Shown in pieces: positions 7,781 through 14,671 of a DNA stretch of 64,000 nt (the first letter of the stretch is position 1; every line of letters starts with the position of its first letter). The notes below the pieces were generated by a model. That model saw only the letters and a program-made list of their open reading frames with translations. It was not told where the DNA came from and ran no database searches. The position numbers were made by a program, and so were the translations under genes. Location of the stretch: NCBI RefSeq assembly GCF_008923185.1, contig NZ_WBMT01000011.1, forward strand, positions 291,198 through 355,197, written 5' to 3'. The DNA is from Actinomadura rudentiformis. GTDB lineage: Bacteria; Actinomycetota; Actinomycetes; Streptosporangiales; Streptosporangiaceae.

Positions 7781-8905
7781 GTGGCGCGGAAACTGGTCGT
7801 CGAGGCGGACGGCGGATCGCGCGGCAACCCCGGTCCGGCCGGATACGGGGCGCTGGTCCGCGACGCGGTCACCGGTGAACTGCTGGCCGAGGTCGCCGAG
7901 TCGGTCGGCCACGCCACCAACAACGTGGCCGAGTACCGCGGCCTGATCGCGGGTCTGCGCGCCGCCGCCGCCGTCGACCCGGGTGCCCGCGTCGAGGTGC
8001 GGATGGACTCCAAGCTCGTCGTCGAGCAGATGTCCGGCCGCTGGAAGATCAAGCACCCGGACATGATCCCGCTGGCCCTGGAGGCCCGGGAGGCGGCGAA
8101 CGGCCTCGGCTCGGTCTCCTACTCCTGGATCCCGCGCAACCGCAACGCGCACGCCGACCGCCTGGCCAACGAGGCGATGGACGCGGCGGCGCGCGGCGAG
8201 CACTGGGTCCGCACGGTGGAGGAGAACACAGCGGAGGAGGAGCCGCCGCCCACCCCTGAGGTGGCGGCCCCCGCGTGGTCGGGGGCCACGACGACGCCGA
8301 CGAAGACCCTGCTCCTGCGGCACGGCGAGACACCGCTCTCCGTCGAGAAGCGCTTCGCGGGGATCGGTGACTTCCCGCTGACCGAGCACGGCGTGGCCCA
8401 GGCGCGGGCGGCGGCCATGGCGCTCAAAGGCCGGGCGATCGACGCGATCGTCACCTCGCCGCTGAGCCGCTGCCGCGACACCGCGGCCGAGGTCGCCGCC
8501 GTGACGGGCGCCGAGGTCCGGGTCGAGGAGGGCTTCCGCGAGACCGACTTCGGCTCGTGGGAGGGGCTGACGTTCCGCGAGGCCGGTGACCGCTGGCCCG
8601 CCGAGCTGAAGGCCTGGCTGGCCGACCCGTCCGCGCCGCCGCCCGGCGGGGAGAGCCTCGTCGAGGCCGAACGCCGCGTACGGACCGCGCTGGACAAGCT
8701 CAAGGTGCGCTACCGGCACCAGACCGTGCTGGTCGTGTCGCACGTGACCCCCATCAAGCTCCTGGTGAAGGAGGCGCTGGGCGCCCCGATGGGAGCGCTC
8801 TTCCGGATGCAGCTGGACGTGGCGTCGCTGTCGTCGATCCACTGGTACGACGACGGGCCCGCCAGCCTCCGCGCGTTCAACGACACCCACCACCTGCTGG
8901 ACTGA
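7781..8905 (+). CDS. bifunctional RNase HI / histidine phosphatase
   Basis: 374 residues. The N-terminal domain is an RNase HI: DGGSRGNPGPAGYGAL holds the first catalytic Asp, NVAEYRGLIAG the Glu, RMDSKLVV and NAHADRLANEA the remaining Asp residues; it would cut RNA in RNA:DNA hybrids. After a Glu/Pro linker (~145-165) comes a phosphoglycerate-mutase-like phosphatase with LLRHGET and the late SHVTPIK His. In M. tuberculosis the homologue Rv2228c has both RNase H and alpha-ribazole (CobC-like) phosphatase activities. Start is GTG two bases after the upstream stop. Followed by rnpB. Confidence 0.92.
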   Translation: MARKLVVEADGGSRGNPGPAGYGALVRDAVTGELLAEVAESVGHATNNVAEYRGLIAGLRAAAAVDPGARVEVRMDSKLVVEQMSGRWKIKHPDMIPLALEAREAANGLGSVSYSWIPRNRNAHADRLANEAMDAAARGEHWVRTVEENTAEEEPPPTPEVAAPAWSGATTTPTKTLLLRHGETPLSVEKRFAGIGDFPLTEHGVAQARAAAMALKGRAIDAIVTSPLSRCRDTAAEVAAVTGAEVRVEEGFRETDFGSWEGLTFREAGDRWPAELKAWLADPSAPPPGGESLVEAERRVRTALDKLKVRYRHQTVLVVSHVTPIKLLVKEALGAPMGALFRMQLDVASLSSIHWYDDGPASLRAFNDTHHLLD

Positions 8906-8952
8906 CCGCTTTCGGACACCCTCAGCCCGCTACGGCAGCGCAAGACCGCGTC

Positions 8953-8981
8953 TTCGGCGACCTCTCCTGAAGCGGTAGCCT
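8953..8981 (+). promoter_or_regulatory. rnpB promoter
   Basis: TTCGGC at 8953-8958 and TAGCCT at 8976-8981 are separated by 17 bases. Transcription would begin about 9-10 bases downstream, at the P1 stem of the RNase P RNA. The -35 is a weak match to TTGACA. Confidence 0.5.
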
Positions 8982-8990
8982 GTGAGACAC

Positions 8991-9413
8991 GGCGGACGAG
9001 CCGGCCGGACGGCCGCGTCGGGAGGCCACTGGCCGAGGTCAAGGGTCTCCCGCCGAGGAAAGTCCGGGCTCCACAGGGCAAGGTGGTCGGTAACGCCGAC
9101 CCGGGGTGACCCGCGGGACAGTGCCACAGAAAGCAGACCGCCACCGGTTCGCCGGTGGTAAGGGTGAAACGGTGAGGTAAGAGCTCACCAGCGCCCACGG
9201 TGACGTGGGCGGCTCGGTAAACCCCACCTGGAGCAAGGTCAAGAAGGTGAGCCGACAGGCTCTCCGCGCAGGCGTTCGAGGGCTGCCCGCCCGAGCCTGC
9301 GGGTAGGTCGCTGGAGACCGCCGGCAACGGCGGTCCGAGATGGATGGCCGTCGCCCGCCCGCCGCAAGGCGCGGCGGGGCACAGAACCCGGCTTACAGGC
9401 CGGCTCGTCCGCC
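8991..9413 (+). ncRNA. rnpB: RNase P RNA, bacterial class A
   Basis: The catalytic RNA that removes 5' leaders from tRNA precursors. The ends are set by the P1 pairing of GGCGGACGAGCCGGCC (8991-) with its complement finishing at 9413. Conserved blocks are present in order: GAGGAAAGTCCGGGCTCCA, ACAGAAAGCAGACCGCC, AAGGGTGAAACGGTGAGGTA, then CACAGAACCCGGCTTACAGG close to the 3' end. The ~420-nt length fits actinobacterial class A RNAs. The last 21 bases overlap, in antisense, the stop end of the response regulator gene. Confidence 0.95.
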
Positions 9414-10079
9414 TTCCTGTCCTCTTCGGGGGGCCACCAGCCCGGATTCGTAGGCGAGGACCACGAGCTGGGCGCGGTCGCGGACCTGAAGCTTGATCAT
9501 GGCCCGGTTGACATGGGTCTTCGCGGTGACCGGGCTGATCACCATGCGGTCGGCGATCTGGCCGTTGGACAGGCCCTGCGCGACCAGGGCGACGGCCTCG
9601 CGTTCGCGGTTGGTCAGCTCCTTCAGCGCCGCGCCGGTCGCCAGGTTGAGCGGCTGGGCGACGAACCGGCTGATCAGCTTTCGGGTGATCGACGGTGCGA
9701 GCAGGGCGTCACCGCGCGCGGCGACGCGTACGGAGTGCAGGAGGTCGTCCGGCTCGATGTCCTTGACCAGGAAACCGGCGGCCCCGGCGCGCAGCGCGTT
9801 GAAGACGTACTCGTCGAAGCCGTAGTTGGTCAGGATGACGACGTGCACGCCGGCCAGGGCCGGGTCCGCGGCGATGCGCCGGGTCGTCTCTATGCCGTCC
9901 ATCACCGGCATCTGGATGTCGATGAGGGCGACATCGGGCAGGTGCTCCCTGGCAAGCGCCAGGCACTCCTTGCCGTTGGCGGCCTCGGCCACCACCTCGA
10001 AGTCGTCCTCGGCGTCCAGCAGTGCCCGGAAACCTCCCCGGAGGAGCGGCTGGTCGTCGACCAGCAGGACACGGATCAC
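9393..10079 (-). CDS. NarL/LuxR-family response regulator
   Basis: 228 residues. The receiver domain opens IRVLLVDDQPLLRGGF with the acidic pocket; the phospho-acceptor is the first Asp of ALIDIQMPVMDG (~residue 54) and the conserved Lys is in FLVKDIEPDD. The C-terminal LuxR helix-turn-helix runs ELTNREREAVALVAQGLSNGQIADRMVISPVTAKTHVNR (written here only as a location, ~150-190). Start ATG 10079 overlaps the kinase stop. The stop codon (TAA, 9395-9393) lies inside the P1 stem of rnpB on the other strand. It probably controls the divergent MMPL transporter or its own operon. Confidence 0.92.
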   Translation of the reverse strand: MIRVLLVDDQPLLRGGFRALLDAEDDFEVVAEAANGKECLALAREHLPDVALIDIQMPVMDGIETTRRIAADPALAGVHVVILTNYGFDEYVFNALRAGAAGFLVKDIEPDDLLHSVRVAARGDALLAPSITRKLISRFVAQPLNLATGAALKELTNREREAVALVAQGLSNGQIADRMVISPVTAKTHVNRAMIKLQVRDRAQLVVLAYESGLVAPRRGQEGGRAGL

Positions 10080-11206
10080 AACGGCCGGCCCACGGGGAGC
10101 TCGGCCTGGACGCTGAAGCCTCCCTCGCTGCGCGGTTCCGCGCGGAGGTGGCCGCCGAGGGCGGTGACCCGCTCACGCATTCCGAGCAGCCCGGTGCCGG
10201 GGACCGGGGCGGTGCCCGGCATGGCCTTGCCGTCGTCGTCGACCCGTATGGCGAGGGTTTCCGGAAGGTAGCTGATCCGGATCGACGCCGTCGCGGCGGC
10301 GGCGTGCCGGGCGGTGTTGGTGAGCGACTCCTGAACGATGCGGTAGGCGGTCTGGTCCACCGCGGCCGGCACGTCGTGCCGTTGCCCTTCGATCATCAGC
10401 GTCGTGTTCAGGCCGGTCCCACGTGCCCGTTCCACCAGGTCCGGGACGCGGTCGAGCCCATGCGACGGGGCCCTGTCGTCGTCGCGGAGCGTCTCCAGGG
10501 TCGCTCGCAGCTCCCGGGTCGCCTCCCTGCTGGCCTCCTGGATCGCCAGCAGGGCCTCCGGCACCTGTTCGCCACGCTTGCGGGCCAGGTGGACGGCGAC
10601 GCCGGCCTGCACCTTGATGATCGAGATCTGGTGGGTGAGCGAGTCGTGGAGTTCGCGCGCGATGTGCAGCCGTTCCTCGGACGCGCGCAGCCGAGCGGTC
10701 TCCTCCCGGGTGCGCTCGGCCTCGTCCGCCCGCCGCTCGGCCTGCCGCAGCGCCTCACCCGCGGCGGCGGCGGCGACCAGCCAGGCCAGCTCCAAGGCGC
10801 CTCGGGCCTGTGCGAACGCGTCGGCCGTGGACCCGTCCGGCGAGGAGACCATGGCGGCGAGAGGGAGAGTGGCCAACAGGGTCACGGTCCCCGCCAGCGT
10901 GATGATCCGGTGCCCCGCGCGTACGGCGGCGTACACCGCGAACAGGTACGCGACGGCCGGCACGTCGAAACCGATGGCCTGATAGCCCAGCGCGCACAGT
11001 CCGGTAACGGCCAGGACGGGAACCGGGGCCCGGCGGCCGGCGGCCAGCGCCAGGCCGCTCGTCACCACCAGCGCGTAGCCGAGCAGGTCGAGATCCGTGG
11101 CGGGGTGATCCTCGGCCAGCGCGGTGACCAGCACCATCGCCACCACGCAGACCGCGATCGTCCAGCCCCTGGCCTTGGCCCAGACACCGGACAGTCCTGT
11201 GCTCAT
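10076..11206 (-). CDS. NarL-type sensor histidine kinase (HisKA_3)
   Basis: 376 residues. Four to five N-terminal hydrophobic segments (residues ~12-150) form a membrane sensor with no large outside domain. A short coiled coil rich in Arg/Glu leads to the dimerisation helix with the phospho-His in ARELHDSLTHQISI (about residue 188), and a HATPase domain ends with DDGKAMP and GTGLLGMRERV. This matches the DesK/NarX class found with MMPL or ABC exporters in actinomycetes. It overlaps its response regulator by four bases (ATGA) and is divergent from the MMPL gene. Signal unknown. Confidence 0.9.
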   Translation of the reverse strand: MSTGLSGVWAKARGWTIAVCVVAMVLVTALAEDHPATDLDLLGYALVVTSGLALAAGRRAPVPVLAVTGLCALGYQAIGFDVPAVAYLFAVYAAVRAGHRIITLAGTVTLLATLPLAAMVSSPDGSTADAFAQARGALELAWLVAAAAAGEALRQAERRADEAERTREETARLRASEERLHIARELHDSLTHQISIIKVQAGVAVHLARKRGEQVPEALLAIQEASREATRELRATLETLRDDDRAPSHGLDRVPDLVERARGTGLNTTLMIEGQRHDVPAAVDQTAYRIVQESLTNTARHAAAATASIRISYLPETLAIRVDDDGKAMPGTAPVPGTGLLGMRERVTALGGHLRAEPRSEGGFSVQAELPVGRPL

Positions 11207-11266
11207 AAGCGCACCTTAGCCGCGCCCCGTCGCGTGCCACTCCTGCTCGCGGATGAGCAGCCGGCT

Positions 11267-11291
11267 ACCGCGAACGCAGTACTTTCGCGGT
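11267..11291. promoter_or_regulatory. inverted repeat between kinase and MMPL genes, candidate operator
   Basis: ACCGCGAA and TTCGCGGT are perfect 8-bp arms separated by nine bases, in the 186-bp gap between two divergent genes. Its position suits a binding site for a dimeric regulator, perhaps the linked NarL-type response regulator; that link is inference. A hairpin of the leader RNA is the alternative. Confidence 0.45.
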
Positions 11292-11392
11292 GCCTGCGGC
11301 TCCCGCGGTAACAGGGTGCGCCATTAGCCGTAGCGCGAAGTGCATGCGCTCGGGGGACGACCGGCATTGCGGCCGGCAGCCAAGATCAGGCC

Positions 11393-13552
11393 ATGAAGAG
11401 CGAGACTCCCCGTACGAATGGAATTCTGGCGGGACTGGCCCGGTTCTGTTACCGGCGCCGCCGTTTGGTCCTCCTGACTTGGGTCGTCGGTGTGATAGTC
11501 GTGGCGTTCGCCGGCTTCGGTTATGGCGCCGCCCCCGACAACGACTTCTCCGGCGGAGACTCCGGGTCCGCGAAAACACAGGAACTGATAGAGAAACATT
11601 TTCCCGAGCAGCAAGGCGACACGCTCACTCTCGCGATCAAGGCGGACAAGGGGATCGACGACCCCGCCGCCCGGCAGAAGATCGAGAAGACCATCGCCGA
11701 TCTGGTCGCCTCACCTGTCACAGGACCGGTGATCTCGCCGTACCAGGACAAGGATCTGGTGACGGCGGATCGTCGCATCGCCCGTACCGTCATCCCGCTG
11801 ACCGACCAGGACGTGACGAAGGACGAGGTCAAGCCCCTGGTGGCCACGGTGAAGAACGCCTCTGACGACGGCGTCACGCTGGGGCTGGGCGGGTACATGG
11901 CGGAAAAGGCCGAGACGCCCCCGCAGGGTTCGGCCGAAAGCGTGGGCATCCTGGCAGCAGCAGTGATCCTGTTCATCGCCTTCGGGTCGTTGGTGGCCAT
12001 GGGCTTGCCCATCGTGACCGCCCTCCTGGCGATTGCGGCCGGCCTGGCGCTGACGAAGCTGGTGGGGCACCTGGTCCCCGCGCCGGACTTCACTTTGATC
12101 TTCGGCGCGATGATCGGGCTCGGTGTCGGCATCGACTATGCGCTGTTCATCGTGACCCGCTACAAGGACGGCCTCCGGGACGACGATGGGCCCGAGAGCG
12201 CCACGGTCACGGCCATCACCACCGCTGGTCGCTCGGTGCTGTTCGCCGGCACGACCGTCGTGATCGCGTTGCTGGGCCTGGTCGTCATGGGACAGCGGCT
12301 GATGACCGGGGTGGCCGTCGCCACGTCGATCACGGTGCTGATCACGATGATCGCCGCGGTGACACTGCTGCCCGCGTTCCTGGGCTTCACCGGATACAAG
12401 ATCAACTCACTGCGTCTGCCTCGTCGCGCGTCCCGCCGGGTCGGCCCCCCGCCCCAGGAGCGCCGTACCCTCGCCGAGCGTTGGGCCGGCGTGGTGCAGC
12501 GCAAGCCGCTGATCGCCGCAGTGCTGGCCGGTGCGAGCCTGCTGTTGCTGGCCGCCCCGATGCTGTCGATGCGGCTGAGCCAGCCCGACGCCAGCGTTCA
12601 GCCCCGCGACAGGAGCAGCTACATCTCGCACGAGATCCTCTCTGAGGGCTTCGGTCCGGGTTACGGAGCGCCCCTGATCTTCGCCGGCGAGGTCGGATCC
12701 AAGGGCGCCGATCTGCGTCCCGTCGTCGAAGCGGTCGGCAAGACCGAGGGCATCGCCCACGCGACGCCACTTCGGGTCAGCAAGGACGGGCAGGCCGTCA
12801 TCTTCATGGCCTTCCCCACGACCGGATACCAGGACGAGGCGACCGTGGACCTGGTGCACAAGCTCCGCGACGAGGTGCTGCCCCGTGCGCCCGGCGGCGA
12901 AGAGGTCCTCGTCGGCGGACCGAACGCCGGCACCATCGACGCCGCCGAGGAGTCCGGCTCGCGCCTGCCCCTGATGATCGCGGTCGTCATCGCGATGTCC
13001 ATGGTGCTGCTGATCGCGTTGGTCCGATCGGTCACGATCGCCCTGCAGGCCGCCGTGATGAACCTGCTGTCCATCGGCGCCGCCTACGGCGTCGTGGTGG
13101 CGGTCGTACAGTGGGGATGGCTCGGCCCGGCCCTGGGATTCCCCGCCGCCATGCCGGTCACGACCTGGGTCCCGATGATGATGTTCCCGGTCCTGTTCGG
13201 CCTGTCGATGGACTACCAGGTATTCCTGATCTCACGGGTCCGCGAGGAGTACGAGCGGACCGGTGACACCCGCGCGGCCGTGGCGCAAGGCCTGGCGCGG
13301 ACCGCCAAAGTCATCACGGCCGCGGCCGCCATCATGATCGCCGTCTTCACCACCTCCCTGCTCGGCCCCGACCTCGCGGTCAAGCAGGGAGGTCTGGGCA
13401 TGGCCGCCGCCGTGCTCATCGACGCCACCATCGTCCGGCTGATCCTCGTTCCCGCGGTGATGGAACTGTGCGGAAAAGCCAACTGGTGGATGCCCGGCCG
13501 CCGCGCACAAAAGGCGCCCTCACCTCCACAATCAGAAAAGGTCACAGCCTGA
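11393..13552 (+). CDS. MMPL-family RND transporter
   Basis: 719 residues with the duplicated RND layout: one N-terminal membrane helix (RRRLVLLTWVVGVIVVAFAG), an outside loop, helices 2-6 (~180-340), a second helix/loop, and helices 8-12 (~520-700). Short motifs GLGVGIDYALFIVTRYKDG and LFGLSMDYQVFLISRVREE carry the proton-relay Asp-Tyr pairs (DYALF, DYQVF) of MMPL proteins. Such pumps export lipids or antibiotics using the proton gradient. A 7-11-base gap after a weak AGG precedes the ATG. It ends at a strong terminator, so it is monocistronic. Likely regulated by the divergent two-component pair. Confidence 0.9.
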   Translation: MKSETPRTNGILAGLARFCYRRRRLVLLTWVVGVIVVAFAGFGYGAAPDNDFSGGDSGSAKTQELIEKHFPEQQGDTLTLAIKADKGIDDPAARQKIEKTIADLVASPVTGPVISPYQDKDLVTADRRIARTVIPLTDQDVTKDEVKPLVATVKNASDDGVTLGLGGYMAEKAETPPQGSAESVGILAAAVILFIAFGSLVAMGLPIVTALLAIAAGLALTKLVGHLVPAPDFTLIFGAMIGLGVGIDYALFIVTRYKDGLRDDDGPESATVTAITTAGRSVLFAGTTVVIALLGLVVMGQRLMTGVAVATSITVLITMIAAVTLLPAFLGFTGYKINSLRLPRRASRRVGPPPQERRTLAERWAGVVQRKPLIAAVLAGASLLLLAAPMLSMRLSQPDASVQPRDRSSYISHEILSEGFGPGYGAPLIFAGEVGSKGADLRPVVEAVGKTEGIAHATPLRVSKDGQAVIFMAFPTTGYQDEATVDLVHKLRDEVLPRAPGGEEVLVGGPNAGTIDAAEESGSRLPLMIAVVIAMSMVLLIALVRSVTIALQAAVMNLLSIGAAYGVVVAVVQWGWLGPALGFPAAMPVTTWVPMMMFPVLFGLSMDYQVFLISRVREEYERTGDTRAAVAQGLARTAKVITAAAAIMIAVFTTSLLGPDLAVKQGGLGMAAAVLIDATIVRLILVPAVMELCGKANWWMPGRRAQKAPSPPQSEKVTA

Positions 13553-13557
13553 CCTGG

Positions 13558-13587
13558 AGTGCGGGGACGTCTGTCCCCGCACTCTTT
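13558..13587 (+). terminator. rho-independent terminator after the MMPL gene
   Basis: AGTGCGGGGAC pairs perfectly over 11 bp with GTCCCCGCACT across a GTCT loop and is followed by TTTT. Confidence 0.9.
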
Positions 13588-14032
13588 TCACGTCCCGAGG
13601 AATGCAGACCCGTGCGCACTGAAGGGCCGACTAAATGCGGTCCGCCAAGGCAGCGGACCGTATTATGCAAAAGCCTTCGGCGACCAGGTCTGTGTACCAA
13701 ATTGAGGCAGTCGACTCTGGCTTTTATCTGACAAGAGGCTGCCTAAAACAGGCGCCCCCGGCGAACTTGCCCCGTGAGGGGGCCACATCACCGTCCGTGT
13801 CCGGTGGGTCCCGGCAACAGGCCCCGGCAACAGGCCGACTTACGTACCCTTCCCCCTCCGCACCTCGTTCACACCAAAACGGGAAGTGTGTCTCATCTCG
13901 GTAGCTTCGGGTCACACGACACAAAGGAGCGGAAACAGCGCCTCTAACGTCCAAGGTACAGCTGATCGCCTTTGGGGGAGATCGGCGGTGGCGGCGGGGC
14001 CCCGGAAGAACGCCCCGCGGAGAGGAGCGCCG
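13588..14032. other. 445-bp intergenic region with short repeats, no convincing gene
   Basis: Holds an 8-bp-arm hairpin, CGGTCCGC/GCGGACCG (13638-13660), a tandem 13-base duplication CCCGGCAACAGGC (about 13808-13834), and the leader of the small membrane protein gene. Base composition is lower in GC than the flanks around 13620-13760. No reading frame has codon bias or a ribosome site. A structured leader RNA is possible, but I could not match it to a known riboswitch. Confidence 0.5.
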
Positions 14033-14287
14033 ATGTTCATCGTGATCGCGGTGGCCGCGCTCGTCGGATTGCTGGTGCCACTGATCTTGGTGGCCGCGTT
14101 CTCGCGGTCGAGTCGGCGGGACGCCCTGTACGCTCCGGCGACCGGTCAGACGCGGTGGGCGCGCCGCGTGGCAGGCATGTACATCCGCGACGACTACACC
14201 GCTCGCAGGGACGAGTACACGGGTTACCACACCCGGATGATCGAACACGGGGACCGGACCGGCGAGGACGAACTCGTCGGCCGCTGA
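14033..14287 (+). CDS. small single-pass membrane protein
   Basis: 84 residues from an ATG with a strong GAGAGGAG site. Residues 1-23 (MFIVIAVAALVGLLVPLILV) form one membrane helix, followed by a basic, Tyr/Asp-rich cytoplasmic tail (YIRDDYTARRDEYTGYH). No known domain. It stands alone between the MMPL gene and a repeat region. The ribosome site and helix argue that it is real. Confidence 0.6.
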   Translation: MFIVIAVAALVGLLVPLILVAAFSRSSRRDALYAPATGQTRWARRVAGMYIRDDYTARRDEYTGYHTRMIEHGDRTGEDELVGR

Positions 14288-14328
14288 AGACCCGATGGCG
14301 GCCGATCCGCTGCTGAGAGACCAGCAGC

Positions 14329-14530
14329 GGACGACCAGCCGCCATAAAGCCGAAGGCGTACTGGCCGCCGCGACGACCGACCCCGCAAGGCCGGAGACAG
14401 ACGACCGGCCGACCAAAGGGTCTGTGGCGGACGGCCAGCCGTCCATAAGGCGGGGCCGGAAGATCGGCTCCGCCGGCCGGAGGCAGAAGACCGGCCTCCA
14501 CAAGATCGGGGGCGGGCGATCGGCAGCCAC
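14329..14530. repeat. degenerate 27-37-bp tandem repeats
   Basis: About six imperfect units. The better ones carry a GACGACC(A/G)(G/A)CC core followed by AAGGC or AAAGG (starting near 14329, 14370, 14401 and 14431). Read on the minus strand, they give a drifting ~12-residue periodicity around WTAGRPP/WSAGRLSP, but the frame shifts between units and there is no good start, so coding is unlikely. This 350-bp stretch (14288-14630) contains no gene I can support. Confidence 0.5.
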
Positions 14531-14630
14531 AAACGCGGGCGGTTTGGCGCTGGGAGGTCCCTCGCGGTCGGAGCTTCGGTTAGAGCTCGGGTGGGCACGG
14601 TTCCACGGTGGCGGGTGCCGTGGGCCGGGT

Positions 14631-14667
14631 GATCATGGGTCGTCCTGTCGGGGGACGACCCATGATC
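14631..14667 (-). terminator. hairpin downstream of the SulP-carbonic anhydrase gene
   Basis: GATCATGGGTCGTCC pairs perfectly (15 bp) with GGACGACCCATGATC around a seven-base loop, five bases beyond the stop of the minus-strand gene. No T-run follows, as is common in high-GC actinomycetes. Confidence 0.75.
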
Positions 14668-14671
14668 GTTC

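Noticed and set aside
13638..13660. Possible riboswitch or c-di-AMP leader upstream of the small membrane protein
   Set aside because: Only a simple hairpin and a 13-base duplication were visible; the conserved core of a known riboswitch class could not be recognised.
13724..14598. Minus-strand open frames across the 14329-14530 repeats
   Set aside because: Different units favour different frames, starts are weak, and the frames run antisense through the small membrane gene with a strong ribosome site.
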